From Paenibacillus farraposensis (GTDB lineage Bacteria > Bacillota > Bacilli > Paenibacillales > Paenibacillaceae), in assembly GCF_020736845.1 (NCBI RefSeq), contig NZ_JAFFQR010000064.1, forward strand, positions 317,696 to 381,695: a stretch of 64,000 nucleotides of DNA, given 5' to 3'. Positions 18,033 through 26,618 of the stretch are shown in pieces. The stretch's first letter is position 1; each line of letters begins with the position of its first letter. The notes beneath the pieces are model-generated. The model was not told the origin of the DNA. It was given only the letters and a program-made list of their open reading frames with translations, and ran no database searches. Both the position numbers and the translations under genes were made by a program.

Positions 18033-18113
18033 GGGGCTGCCTCCTGTCTCCACCAAAACCTTACTGCTTGATTGTACCGGAAGCCCATGTCCGCGTCAAA
18101 GCTTTCTACAAAA

Positions 18114-18136
18114 AACCGCCGAGCAACTCGGCGGTT
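18114..18136 (-). terminator. Terminator of the opp operon
   Basis: AACCGCCGAG pairs with CTCGGCGGTT around a 3-nt loop. On the minus strand a run of T follows (18109-18113). It lies 17 bp after the oppF stop and is a textbook intrinsic terminator, separating opp from bshC. Confidence 0.9.
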
Positions 18137-18152
18137 CGTGGATATATTATGA

Positions 18153-19091
18153 TCAGGCGTAAGGTTCAGCTACAAAATGTCCTTTGGACACTTCGATCAA
18201 TGTAGCATTTTCCAGGTTATAAGCTCCTGCTTTATTACCGGACGCGTCCTGAATTGGACCGCCTTGATACTCAGGCATAATAATTCGCTTTTTGTTAGCT
18301 TCAACTTCCGGATCAGGAAGTGGAATCGCCGACAAAAGCATTTTCGTGTACGGATGAATCGGGTTGGCATACAATTCGGCGCTTTCAGCAAGCTCAACCA
18401 TTTTGCCTCTATACATTACAGCGACCCGATCACTGATGTGCTTGACCATCGATAGATCATGCGCGATAAAAAGGTATGTCAGGCCCAAACGTTCTTGAAG
18501 CTCCTTTAGCAGGTTGACAACCTGAGCCTGAATGGACACGTCAAGCGCTGAAATCGGCTCATCACAAATAATGAATTTAGGATTTACCGCCAGCGCGCGG
18601 GCAATACCAATCCGTTGACGTTGTCCACCGGAAAACTCATGCGGATAACGAGTTGCATGATCCGGGTTCAAACCAACCAGATCCAGCAATTCTTCGATCC
18701 GTTTTTTGCGTTCGGCACGGCTACCCGCCATATTGTGAATATCCAATGCCTCACCGATGATATCAGAAACCGTAAAACGCGGGTTCAATGATGCATAAGG
18801 ATCTTGAAAGATCATCTGCATATCACGGCGCATTGTTTTCATTTTACTCGGTGATAATTTGTAGATATCTGTGCCATTAAAACGTACGCTACCTGCTGTA
18901 GGTTCATATAAGCGCAGAATAGTACGGCCCGCTGTAGATTTACCACAACCGGATTCGCCTACCATCCCAAGCGTTTCACCCTCGCGAATATAGAAATTCA
19001 GGTTATCCACCGCTTTGAGCACCCGGTTTTTGCCAACATTAAAATACTTTTTAAGACCTTCAACTTCAATTAAATTGTTGCTGCTCACCAT
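18153..19091 (-). CDS. oppF: Oligopeptide ABC transporter ATPase, OppF type
   Basis: This is the cytoplasmic ATPase subunit of a peptide importer. Walker A is GESGCGKS (about residues 43-50), the signature is [15 protein letters not shown] (near 155), and Walker B is [12 protein letters not shown] (near 178). The C-terminal oligopeptide extension with [20 protein letters not shown] is typical of OppD/OppF; the [16 protein letters not shown] motif favours OppF. At 312 residues it is a normal length. The ATG at 19091 has AGGAGGTGA upstream. It directly follows oppC with an 11-bp gap, so no OppD gene fits in this operon. Confidence 0.92.
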   Translation of the reverse strand: MVSSNNLIEVEGLKKYFNVGKNRVLKAVDNLNFYIREGETLGMVGESGCGKSTAGRTILRLYEPTAGSVRFNGTDIYKLSPSKMKTMRRDMQMIFQDPYASLNPRFTVSDIIGEALDIHNMAGSRAERKKRIEELLDLVGLNPDHATRYPHEFSGGQRQRIGIARALAVNPKFIICDEPISALDVSIQAQVVNLLKELQERLGLTYLFIAHDLSMVKHISDRVAVMYRGKMVELAESAELYANPIHPYTKMLLSAIPLPDPEVEANKKRIIMPEYQGGPIQDASGNKAGAYNLENATLIEVSKGHFVAEPYA

Positions 19092-19102
19092 GATGTCACC
19101 TC

Positions 19103-20053
19103 CTATTTCTTCAGCTTCGGATCAAGCGCATCACGCAGCCCATCGCCGAAAAGGTTGAATGCAAGCATAATCAAACTGATCAAACCTGCCGGGAAAAGCA
19201 TACGCCACGGATAATACATCCACCCTGTCAGAGCTGATTCAATCATTGAACCCAGCGACGCCTGAGGAGGCTGTACTCCTAAACCAAGGAAGCTCAGGAA
19301 TGCCTCGGAGAAAATAGCACTTGGAACTGTCAGGGTCAATGTGACAATGATTGGTCCTACGGCATTAGGCAACAAATGACGGAACAGCAAACGGCCTGCA
19401 CCAGCACCCATTGAGCGGGAAGCCAGTACAAATTCCCGGTTCTTCAGTTGCAGCATCTCACCACGCACAATCCACGACATGTTAATCCAGCCCGTTACAC
19501 CAAGCGCAATAATAATGGTAGTAACGCTTGGCTCCAATACAACGAGCAACAGGATGGTAACAAGCAAGTAAGGAATGGAATACAGGATTTCAGAAAATTT
19601 ATTCATGATTTCATCAACGCGGCCGCCAAAGTAGCCCATAATCCCACCATAAATAACACCCATCAGCAAGTCAATCATTGCTGCAGCCAAACCAATAATC
19701 AAGGAAATCCGAGCGCCCATCCATGTACGGACAAAAATATCGCGACCCAGATCATCTGTTCCGAACCAATGTTCCGCCGAAGGAGGAAGATTGGTGCTTA
19801 ACAAATCATTTGTACGGTCATCGTACGGTGAAAGCATCGGACCAACGATCGAAGCTAACACAATCAGAATCAAAACGCTCAGGCTTGTCATAGCCAGCTT
19901 ATTTTTACGAAGCCGTTCCCACGCATCACGCCAAGCGGATAAGCTTTCACGTTGAATAACTTCAGACTGCTTTTCATCCGCTCCGATTCTCTGAAAATCT
20001 TCCGGCTTTACCTGAAGCTTATCCAGGTTCACAGCATTATCTTTCACGGACAT
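19103..20053 (-). CDS. oppC: Oligopeptide ABC transporter permease OppC
   Basis: This inner permease subunit pairs with OppB to form the channel. After a ~45-residue charged cytoplasmic N-terminus come about six membrane segments. The EAA-type loop for contact with the ATPase lies near ASRSMGAGAGRLLFRHLLPNA. DALDPKLKK is the usual C-terminus. The start is placed at ATG 20053, 8 nt after GGAGGG and 4 bp after the oppB stop, giving 316 residues. The frame extends upstream through oppB, but those codons are not needed. Confidence 0.92.
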   Translation of the reverse strand: MSVKDNAVNLDKLQVKPEDFQRIGADEKQSEVIQRESLSAWRDAWERLRKNKLAMTSLSVLILIVLASIVGPMLSPYDDRTNDLLSTNLPPSAEHWFGTDDLGRDIFVRTWMGARISLIIGLAAAMIDLLMGVIYGGIMGYFGGRVDEIMNKFSEILYSIPYLLVTILLLVVLEPSVTTIIIALGVTGWINMSWIVRGEMLQLKNREFVLASRSMGAGAGRLLFRHLLPNAVGPIIVTLTLTVPSAIFSEAFLSFLGLGVQPPQASLGSMIESALTGWMYYPWRMLFPAGLISLIMLAFNLFGDGLRDALDPKLKK

Positions 20054-20057
20054 AAAG

Positions 20058-20990
20058 TTATCCCTCCTTCCCGCCAGTAAGCTTAATCCGCGGATCAATA
20101 AATCCATATGCAATATCTGTAATAAAACGCGCTACCATCAATAAGATACCGTAAAAAATAGTTACACCCATAATCATGGTATAGTCACGGGTTGTAATAC
20201 TATCAACAAATACCTTACCAATACCCCCAATCCCGAAAATCCGTTCAATAACTACGGAACCAGTAATGATGTTTGCAGTCATTGGGCCTACATAGGTAAC
20301 GACCGGCAAGATGGCATTGCGCACCACATGTTTGAACATAATCGCAACAGGCTGTAAACCTTTGGCTTTAGCCGTTTTGATATAGTCAGCATGAATGACT
20401 TCCAGCATGCTGGAGCGCGTCAATCTGGCGATAAACGCAATCGGCTGAGCAGACAACGCAGCGACAGGCAGGACGTAGTCCAGCGGGCCCTCAAATCCCA
20501 TAACATTAAACCAACCCAAATTCTGAGCGAAGTAAAACTGAATCAGAGACGCCAGGACAAAGCTGGGAACTGCAATCCCCATAATGGCCAAGATCATCGC
20601 AACGTTATCAATGATCCTGCGATGGTATAGCGCCGCCAGCATACCAAGCAAAATACCAACAATAATGGACACGATGATGGCAACCAAACCTAATTTAAGC
20701 GAAACCGTAAAAGTTTGTCCGATAATGTCCGTTACACTTTGATTCAGCTTTTTCATGGAAATACCAAAATCGCCTGAAGCGATATCACCCAAGTATTTAA
20801 AATATTGGACATACACAGGCTTATCCAGCCCATATTGCTCCATTAACCGGGCTTGAATCTCCGGAGAAGTCGCTTTTTCACTCATGAAGGGGTTACCCGG
20901 TATTGCTTTCATGAGAAAAAACGTCGCCGAGATCAGAATGAACAAAGATAGCAGCATGTAGAAAAACTTACTGATCAAATAACGCGTCAT
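20058..20990 (-). CDS. oppB: Oligopeptide ABC transporter permease OppB
   Basis: OppB is the partner permease of OppC. It starts MTRYLISKFFYMLLSLFILIS, the typical OppB/DppB first membrane segment. It then has a large outside loop (about residues 30-95) and five further membrane helices. The ATPase-contact loop includes YIKTAKAKGLQPVAIMFKHVVRNA (in outline), and the C-terminus has DPRIKL. At 310 residues it is normal. It lies 196 bp after oppA across a strong terminator, so its level is probably set by read-through. Confidence 0.93.
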   Translation of the reverse strand: MTRYLISKFFYMLLSLFILISATFFLMKAIPGNPFMSEKATSPEIQARLMEQYGLDKPVYVQYFKYLGDIASGDFGISMKKLNQSVTDIIGQTFTVSLKLGLVAIIVSIIVGILLGMLAALYHRRIIDNVAMILAIMGIAVPSFVLASLIQFYFAQNLGWFNVMGFEGPLDYVLPVAALSAQPIAFIARLTRSSMLEVIHADYIKTAKAKGLQPVAIMFKHVVRNAILPVVTYVGPMTANIITGSVVIERIFGIGGIGKVFVDSITTRDYTMIMGVTIFYGILLMVARFITDIAYGFIDPRIKLTGGKEG

Positions 20991-21115
20991 TGCCCGTCTA
21001 CACCCCCATTATTTTTTTCGACATAAGGTCGATTTTATCGCAAGAGAATTGGACCGTCCAATCTCCTTATTTGCATGGTTACATGATGATGGAAAAGACT
21101 AGGACAAAAAAAAAA

Positions 21116-21152
21116 CGGGATATATATGGTTCTAATCCACATATATATCCCG
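21116..21152 (-). terminator. Intra-operon terminator between oppA and oppB
   Basis: CGGGATATATATG and CATATATATCCCG form a perfect 13-bp stem with an 11-nt loop. Ten T residues follow on the minus-strand transcript (A10 at 21106-21115). It lies 35 bp after the oppA stop. Such a leaky terminator would keep the binding protein in excess over the membrane subunits, a pattern known for binding-protein operons. Confidence 0.92.
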
Positions 21153-21186
21153 AAGTAACTATCAAACTTCAGAAATTAGGCTCCAG

Positions 21187-22890
21187 TTACTGTGTAATAT
21201 ACGCTCTTGTAATGTCGATTGCCCCACTAAAGTCAAGCGCGATGTCTTTTACATTCGGTTTCGTTAAGGAAACATTTGAATAGTAGTAGATCGGAAGCAT
21301 TACCATATCATCTTGAACCAGAATTTTTTCTGCTTTCGCAAAATCTTCCATACGTTTAGCTGGATCCGTTTCTGTCTTAGCAGCTTGAATCAATGCATCG
21401 TATGCAGGGTTAGAGTAACCCGAATTGTTGTTACCATTGCCTGTTGTCCACATATCCATGAATGTCATTGGATCATTAAAGTCAGCAGACCAACCACCAC
21501 GGGCAATTTGGTAATTCAGCTTGTTACGATTTTGAATAAATACTCCCCACTCTTGGTTTTGGGTTTTAACGTCCACACCAAGGTTTTTCTTCCACATATC
21601 AGCGATTGCCAAAGCAATCTTTTGGTGACTTTCCAAGGAGTTGTACAACAAGGTTACCGGAGGAAGTGAAGTCATGCCTTCTTCTTTCATGCCTTCTTGA
21701 AGCAATTTTTTCGCTTCAGTAAAGTCTTCTTTAAAGTAATCATCTTTATGCTCAGTACGGAATTCCTGAGATACACCTTTGATACCCGGAGGTACAAAGC
21801 CGTATGCGGGAATTTGACCGCCCAATGTTACTCTGTCAACGATTGGTTGGCGCTCAATAGCCATCGCAAACGCTTTACGGATTTTAGCATTGTTAAATGG
21901 TTTTTCAGTTACATTAAATAAGTAGTAATACGTACTCGCAATTCCTTTAGCCTTGAACTCGTTAGGCAGTTCTTTTTTGACAGCTGGAATTTGGTCGGCA
22001 GGAATTTCACCGTTTGGCATACCAGCATAATCAAGTTGTCCACTTCTGTAAGAAGCCAGTTCTGTTGCACCGCTGTTTACAAGGGACATCGTAATTTTGT
22101 TCAACTTGATTTGATCTTTACCCCAATAATTTTCACTTTTGGTTACTTCGATCTTTTGGCCGCTGTCCCAAGTTGTTAATTTGAAAGGTCCGTTAGTGAT
22201 CATGCTGTCTTTTTGAACAGCCCACTTATCATTCCCTTTAATAGAAGGATTTACAGGATAGTAAGTATAGAAAGAAGTCAAGCCCAAGAAGTAAGGAGTC
22301 GGATGCTCCAGCTCTACTTGCAATGTATGGTCATCAATTGCTTTGATACCTACATTTTTGAAGTCTTTAATTTTAGTGCCCTTAAAAGTTTTCGAAGTGC
22401 TCAGGTTGTAGCCCTCAGCATTTTTGATATAGTACAATTGGTAAGCATATGGAGGTGAAGGAGCCGTGGAAGGATCCAATACACGTTGCCAAGCAAACAC
22501 GAAGTCACTTGCTTTGACTGGGTCGCCATTACTCCATTTTGCGTTATCACGAAGTTTGAATGTATAGGTTTTGCCGTCATCAGAAATTTTCCAAGACTCA
22601 GCTACGCCAGGGATTTCTTTGCCATCAGGACTCATACGTACGAGACCTTCATACAAAGTTTTCAGAACCGTGTTAGTTTGACTGTCCTGAGCTTGTGCCG
22701 GATCGAAGGTTGGCGGTTCGGAAGAAAGGTTAATGCGCAGATTTTGTTTGTCGGTCGGAGCCGGCGTCGTTGAAGCATTTTCTTGTGCGCCCTTACCATT
22801 AGTATCATTCTTGCTTGAGCCGCAACCTGCGAGCAGTACGCCAACTGCAAGGATGAGTGTCAAAAGGACTAAAAAGCTTTTCCTTTTCAT
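21187..22890 (-). CDS. oppA: Oligopeptide-binding lipoprotein OppA
   Basis: This extracellular peptide-binding lipoprotein (family 5 solute-binding protein) feeds the Opp permease. The N-terminus shows a lipoprotein signal with lipobox LLAGC (cysteine near residue 23), followed by a Gly/Ser/Asn-rich linker. The family motif RINLSSEPPTFDPAQAQDS lies near residue 53, and GLVRMSPDGKEIPGVAESW follows. The 567-residue length and the PWAV-like C-terminal lobe fit OppA/DppE. ATG 22890 has a GGGGGAAA site. The gene is first in its operon, with a promoter-like region upstream. Confidence 0.94.
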   Translation of the reverse strand: MKRKSFLVLLTLILAVGVLLAGCGSSKNDTNGKGAQENASTTPAPTDKQNLRINLSSEPPTFDPAQAQDSQTNTVLKTLYEGLVRMSPDGKEIPGVAESWKISDDGKTYTFKLRDNAKWSNGDPVKASDFVFAWQRVLDPSTAPSPPYAYQLYYIKNAEGYNLSTSKTFKGTKIKDFKNVGIKAIDDHTLQVELEHPTPYFLGLTSFYTYYPVNPSIKGNDKWAVQKDSMITNGPFKLTTWDSGQKIEVTKSENYWGKDQIKLNKITMSLVNSGATELASYRSGQLDYAGMPNGEIPADQIPAVKKELPNEFKAKGIASTYYYLFNVTEKPFNNAKIRKAFAMAIERQPIVDRVTLGGQIPAYGFVPPGIKGVSQEFRTEHKDDYFKEDFTEAKKLLQEGMKEEGMTSLPPVTLLYNSLESHQKIALAIADMWKKNLGVDVKTQNQEWGVFIQNRNKLNYQIARGGWSADFNDPMTFMDMWTTGNGNNNSGYSNPAYDALIQAAKTETDPAKRMEDFAKAEKILVQDDMVMLPIYYYSNVSLTKPNVKDIALDFSGAIDITRAYITQ

Positions 22891-22932
22891 CTAGCGTTTT
22901 CCCCCTAGTTCTAAAGTGGTATATGTTTATAG

Positions 22933-22956
22933 ATTATACAACCAGCGGTCAAAAAA
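22933..22956 (-). promoter_or_regulatory. Possible promoter elements upstream of oppA
   Basis: The minus strand has TTGACC (22951-22956) and TATAAT (22933-22938). They are only 12 nt apart, so they cannot be one promoter. TTGACC could pair with an overlapping TATAAA further on. I report the region, not a defined promoter. Confidence 0.3.
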
Positions 22957-22995
22957 ATCTACATTACATTTCTTAAAATTGAGCTTTTTTCAAAA

Positions 22996-23018
22996 AAAAC
23001 ATGATAAATTCATGTTTT
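22996..23018 (-). terminator. Terminator after the panE-DUF3397 pair
   Basis: AAAACATGA and TCATGTTTT form a 9-bp stem with a 5-nt loop. On the minus strand T residues follow (to about 22992). It lies 25 bp after the DUF3397 stop. Confidence 0.8.
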
Positions 23019-23042
23019 TCCGCCTATTCATGTCATCTTATA

Positions 23043-23432
23043 TCACATGGAATTGAATATATTCTTAAACATACCAATAACAGTAAACAAAACATACGTT
23101 AATGCCATCCCCACAAAAGTTAGTCTCCATACCACCCTACATAGTCTTTTGCCATCAACCTTGCCTTTTATTCGATTTTGGGCACCTCCAATTAAACCCA
23201 GTGCCAGCAATAAAAGAAGTAGAATCAAATAAAAACCGAATCGTGATACAAAGATGACATTAAAGAGTGTCGCGACGGAGAGAATCAGAAAAGCTGTCGT
23301 AATATCCATGGATGCAAGTAATGATTTCTTCTTTTCCATTTTGAGCATGTAGCGACAAATCACAAATACGATCAGAAACGGAAAAAAGGGAAGAATACTA
23401 AATGTGCTAATCGTGCCTTGAAAAATACTCAA
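23043..23432 (-). CDS. DUF3397 family membrane protein
   Basis: A 129-residue protein with four hydrophobic segments (about residues 10-28, 40-60, 63-82, 104-122) and short basic loops, so an integral membrane protein. I recognise it as DUF3397, a family often found beside panE and bshC in Bacilli; no biochemical function is known to me. The start is TTG 23432, 5 nt after GAGGGGTGAT and 4 bp after the panE stop. That spacing implies one transcript and translational coupling. A terminator follows at once. Confidence 0.75.
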   Translation of the reverse strand: MSIFQGTISTFSILPFFPFLIVFVICRYMLKMEKKKSLLASMDITTAFLILSVATLFNVIFVSRFGFYLILLLLLLALGLIGGAQNRIKGKVDGKRLCRVVWRLTFVGMALTYVLFTVIGMFKNIFNSM

Positions 23433-23436
23433 CTGA

Positions 23437-24396
23437 TCACCCCTCTTTTAGCCGCATGCCCTCAATTAATTGCCACAATACCTTGTGAGTTGGTGCAGTG
23501 ATCCCGGCCTGCTCTGCCATCTGCACCAGCTGTCCGTTAATGGAAGCAACCTCTGTCGTGGACTGTGCAAGCACATCGGCCAGCATGGACGAATGGTTGT
23601 CGGCGGTTGCCCGGCAGACATTCATGATTTGCTCCCACCATGCACTGTCCCAGCGGATACCATGAGCTTCGTATACTTGAATACCTTCATCAAATAGCCT
23701 TCGCATCATATGTAAACGAACCGGGTCCGACAGCAGCTCGCCGTTACGAATTCGCCATATCGCGGTCAGCGGATTAATTACGGCATTAATCAATAGCTTG
23801 CGATACATACCGTATTCGATTTCTTTCGACAAGCAGACGTCAAATCCTGCTGCAAGCAGCCGATTTAGCACGCATTCTTCAAAATTGCCGGCCTGCGCCT
23901 TCACCTGTTCCTCAGACCAGCCAATTTCAGTAACCCCCGCTCCCGCATGTAAAATAGATGCGGGCCCCTGTCTCTTGGCTCCTTCGGTCGTCACGGCAGG
24001 GTATAACACACCTTCAGGCCAAACCTGTCTAATCCGTTCGATATGTCCGATTCCATTCTGAAAACAAATCATTTCCGGTTTTCTTGTCGTGTCGGCTACA
24101 GGAAGAATTTGCTCTAACACTTCCCTAATAGCCCCCTGCTTGGTCATTAAAAAAATCCATTGTGCAGGAGCATGTGAATTTAACCGCTGCCAATCTGCCA
24201 ATGGAGCTACCTTGAATGTATCTCCAGACACATGAACAGCTATCTCCCCCTCCTTGTCAAACACCGTAATTCCATCACAGGCAATGGTGCGTGCTTGTTC
24301 AAGTGTTCGTGTCCACAATCTCACATCAGTACCTGTGGCCGCCAGCCTCCCCGCGAACAATAATCCCAGTGAACCCGCTCCAATAATATCAATCAT
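23437..24396 (-). CDS. panE: 2-dehydropantoate 2-reductase (ketopantoate reductase)
   Basis: This NADPH-dependent cytoplasmic enzyme reduces ketopantoate to pantoate in coenzyme A synthesis. The N-terminal NADP fold MIDIIGAGSLGLLFAGRLA is clear. LMTKQGAIREV (near 84) and CFQNGIGHIERI (near 110) follow; the second carries the conserved asparagine. The catalytic lysine region KLLINAVINPLTAI is near 190. At 319 residues it is slightly long but normal. It leads a two-gene unit with the DUF3397 gene. Its Shine-Dalgarno site is weak (GAGACGA). Confidence 0.92.
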   Translation of the reverse strand: MIDIIGAGSLGLLFAGRLAATGTDVRLWTRTLEQARTIACDGITVFDKEGEIAVHVSGDTFKVAPLADWQRLNSHAPAQWIFLMTKQGAIREVLEQILPVADTTRKPEMICFQNGIGHIERIRQVWPEGVLYPAVTTEGAKRQGPASILHAGAGVTEIGWSEEQVKAQAGNFEECVLNRLLAAGFDVCLSKEIEYGMYRKLLINAVINPLTAIWRIRNGELLSDPVRLHMMRRLFDEGIQVYEAHGIRWDSAWWEQIMNVCRATADNHSSMLADVLAQSTTEVASINGQLVQMAEQAGITAPTHKVLWQLIEGMRLKEG

Positions 24397-24461
24397 GTGT
24401 GTATCGTCTCGCTTCCGTCTTTTTTTCTACTATATCATATGAACACTAAAGAAATAGAAAA

Positions 24462-24494
24462 AACGCCAACTACGGGAAAGGGTAAGTTGACGTT
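24462..24494 (-). terminator. Terminator of the RsfA-family gene
   Basis: AACGTCAACT and AGTTGGCGTT (minus strand; one G-T pair) form a 10-bp stem followed by T6. It lies 29 bp after the stop of the regulator gene and before panE. Confidence 0.85.
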
Positions 24495-24522
24495 TTATTT
24501 ATGATCTGCTGATGCAATGCTG

Positions 24523-25173
24523 CTACTCAATACGCTCCAGATTCCCATTGGCGTCCATTTTGAATCTGGATTTAAGCTCATCCTCATCCTCAGTGATTAA
24601 AGCCAGGCGCCGGGCCCGGTCCATAATCTGAATCAGGGCTTTATAATCATCATTTACGACACGATAGTCGGTTTGCACTTCGTTGACTTCCTTGGACAGC
24701 CGGTCATTCATGGAGCGGAGCTGATTCAATTCTTCTTCCTTTTCCCGCAAATCTTTTTCCAGCATCTTAATCTGTCGATTGGTTTCCTGTATCGCGCCCT
24801 TCCATTGACGCAAAAAGCGGATCACCACATCAATGGATAATGTATCCTCATTTGTTCCATCCGCTCCATATCCCCCCTCGACCGTATCAAGCGTGGCAAA
24901 AGCCGCCACCTGTGATACACCTACTGGATTCTGCTTACGGATATAACTGCGTTTTTGACGCTGCGCTTTGGCAATACTGATCGCTTCATCGTAGCGCTTG
25001 CGCACACAGCTGTTCCAGCGAAAGCCGCATGCTGCGGAGGTTCTCCCGATTTTTTGCCCAACCTCCTCAAACGCAGCAAGCTGTGTTCCACCTTCCCGAA
25101 TATGACGCAATGTCACCTCCGCCAATATCAAATCATCTTCCGCACTCCATGCATCTTGTCTTATTGCAGTCAT
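24523..25173 (-). CDS. RsfA/GerR-family sporulation transcription factor
   Basis: A 216-residue DNA-binding protein. The N-terminus has a Myb/SANT-like domain ([20 protein letters not shown], then [20 protein letters not shown], in outline) typical of the RsfA family. The C-terminal half (about residues 115-180) is a long coiled coil, probably for dimerisation. In Bacillus the family includes RsfA and GerR (YlbO), which tune forespore or mother-cell genes. The location next to panE and bshC matches the ylbO region, so GerR-like is my inference. The ATG is at 25173. The 297-bp spacer to the divergent gene holds both promoters, which I could not define. Confidence 0.85.
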   Translation of the reverse strand: MTAIRQDAWSAEDDLILAEVTLRHIREGGTQLAAFEEVGQKIGRTSAACGFRWNSCVRKRYDEAISIAKAQRQKRSYIRKQNPVGVSQVAAFATLDTVEGGYGADGTNEDTLSIDVVIRFLRQWKGAIQETNRQIKMLEKDLREKEEELNQLRSMNDRLSKEVNEVQTDYRVVNDDYKALIQIMDRARRLALITEDEDELKSRFKMDANGNLERIE

Positions 25174-25470
25174 GCCTCTAGCCCTCCTAACAACATCCTG
25201 AAATCACCGTCTTCATGAACCGATCTTGCCGGTATTTGAATAGGGTATAAAAGCTGTTTATTCATTCCTATGCCTCTCGTAGAGTTCATAGAATCTATTT
25301 GATACTAAATTGTATTTCCATTTCTGCAAGAACTCATACGTGAACGCAGACAGTTTTGGGTTTCAAGCATCCCCTGACTGCTGTACAATAAATGAATGTT
25401 TAAAGAATGAAAAAGGATCATATACATTATTATCAGTCTTTTTTCGGAATTACATCAAAGGGGAAATCAA

Positions 25471-26556
25471 ATGAACAAACCATTAAAAATGACATGCAGC
25501 ATGCTGCTGATCATCATAACGGTGCTAGCTTCGATGTATGTACATCCTGTTCTGGGCGCACCCTCCCAGGAAGCGAACCGGATTTTACAAGATAGCTTGT
25601 CCATGATCGAGATTGACCACGAAATTGAGCGAATCAGCCAGGAACAAGCGACCCTTTTACATCGTCAACAGGAGTTACAAAGCCATCTCACCGCTCAGCA
25701 AGAGCAGATGACCTTGCAGCGAAACCGAGTCGGGTCTGTACTCCGCTCTTATTATATGGGAGAAAGGGACAAGCTGCTCAGCGTAGTACTGGGGGCCAGA
25801 AGTCTAAAGCAGCTTCTCTCCCTGTACGATTACTACTTGTTGTTGATTAGTCACGATCAGGATATACTTCAGGAATACGAATCCAATATGCGGACCATGC
25901 GAGAAACCGAAAAACAAGTCACTCAGACCGCGCTGGAACTGGAGACAATCAAAAGCAATTTACTGGAACAACGCAAACGTATCGTCACGCTTCAGTCACG
26001 TGTAAACGATGGTGTTAACTCCAGTGGAGACCCGGATACTTTGCGCGAGCTGATCAGCGAAATGACCGCTTATTGGGAGAATATCGGGGTCTACGAGGTA
26101 AACAGGCACTTTAAGGCACTGGCTCAGGCCATGCAGGATTTACCCCAGTTCATTCAACAACAGCAAGGCGCCATGATCACAAACGGCAAAACTATTACAA
26201 TCAACATACGTGAAGCAGATTTTAACCGTTTTTTGAAGTCGGAAAATGAGCTGTTCAATCATTTCAATTTTTCATTCAAGCAGGATCGTATTGTCGTCGA
26301 GGGCCAACAGGGAACGATGAAATTGAGGGTGGAAGGGCATTATACTGTAGAGAACGAACCACAAAATTCCATTTTATTCCATGTAGATCGTCTGGTATTT
26401 AATGGGCTGGAACTGCCGGATACGACCCGTAACAAGCTGGAAAGGGATTTTGATCTAGGCTTCTATCCACAGCAGCTCATATCATATGTTCAAGCCACAG
26501 AAGTGCACATTTTAGCGGGAACACTTGAGGTGCAACTCGAGTTAAGCCTGAAATAA
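25471..26556 (+). CDS. Secreted coiled-coil protein of unknown function
   Basis: I do not recognise a named family. The 361-residue product has a signal peptide (basic start, hydrophobic residues 11-26, probable cleavage after VLGA at about 30). A long heptad-rich coil follows (about residues 35-165, rich in Glu/Gln/Leu), with a break containing VGSVLRSYYMGERDKLLSVVLGARSL in outline. That arrangement resembles the PcsB/CwlO-type coil that recruits FtsEX. No NlpC/P60 or other catalytic domain follows. The C-terminal half (about 230-361) looks like a beta-rich domain. ATG 25471 has a GGGGAA site. The gene stands alone and ends at a bidirectional terminator. Confidence 0.8.
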   Translation: MNKPLKMTCSMLLIIITVLASMYVHPVLGAPSQEANRILQDSLSMIEIDHEIERISQEQATLLHRQQELQSHLTAQQEQMTLQRNRVGSVLRSYYMGERDKLLSVVLGARSLKQLLSLYDYYLLLISHDQDILQEYESNMRTMRETEKQVTQTALELETIKSNLLEQRKRIVTLQSRVNDGVNSSGDPDTLRELISEMTAYWENIGVYEVNRHFKALAQAMQDLPQFIQQQQGAMITNGKTITINIREADFNRFLKSENELFNHFNFSFKQDRIVVEGQQGTMKLRVEGHYTVENEPQNSILFHVDRLVFNGLELPDTTRNKLERDFDLGFYPQQLISYVQATEVHILAGTLEVQLELSLK

Positions 26557-26563
26557 GCTAATA

Positions 26564-26592
26564 AAAGACCCCGGGCTAGTCCCGAGGTCTTT
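26564..26592. terminator. Bidirectional terminator between convergent genes
   Basis: AAAGACCCCGGG and CCCGAGGTCTTT form a 12-position stem with one mismatch, a 5-nt loop and A/T runs on both sides. It serves the secreted coiled-coil gene (+) and the PIN-PhoH gene (-). Confidence 0.88.
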
Positions 26593-26618
26593 TATCGTTG
26601 ATCAGATTGACAAGAGCT

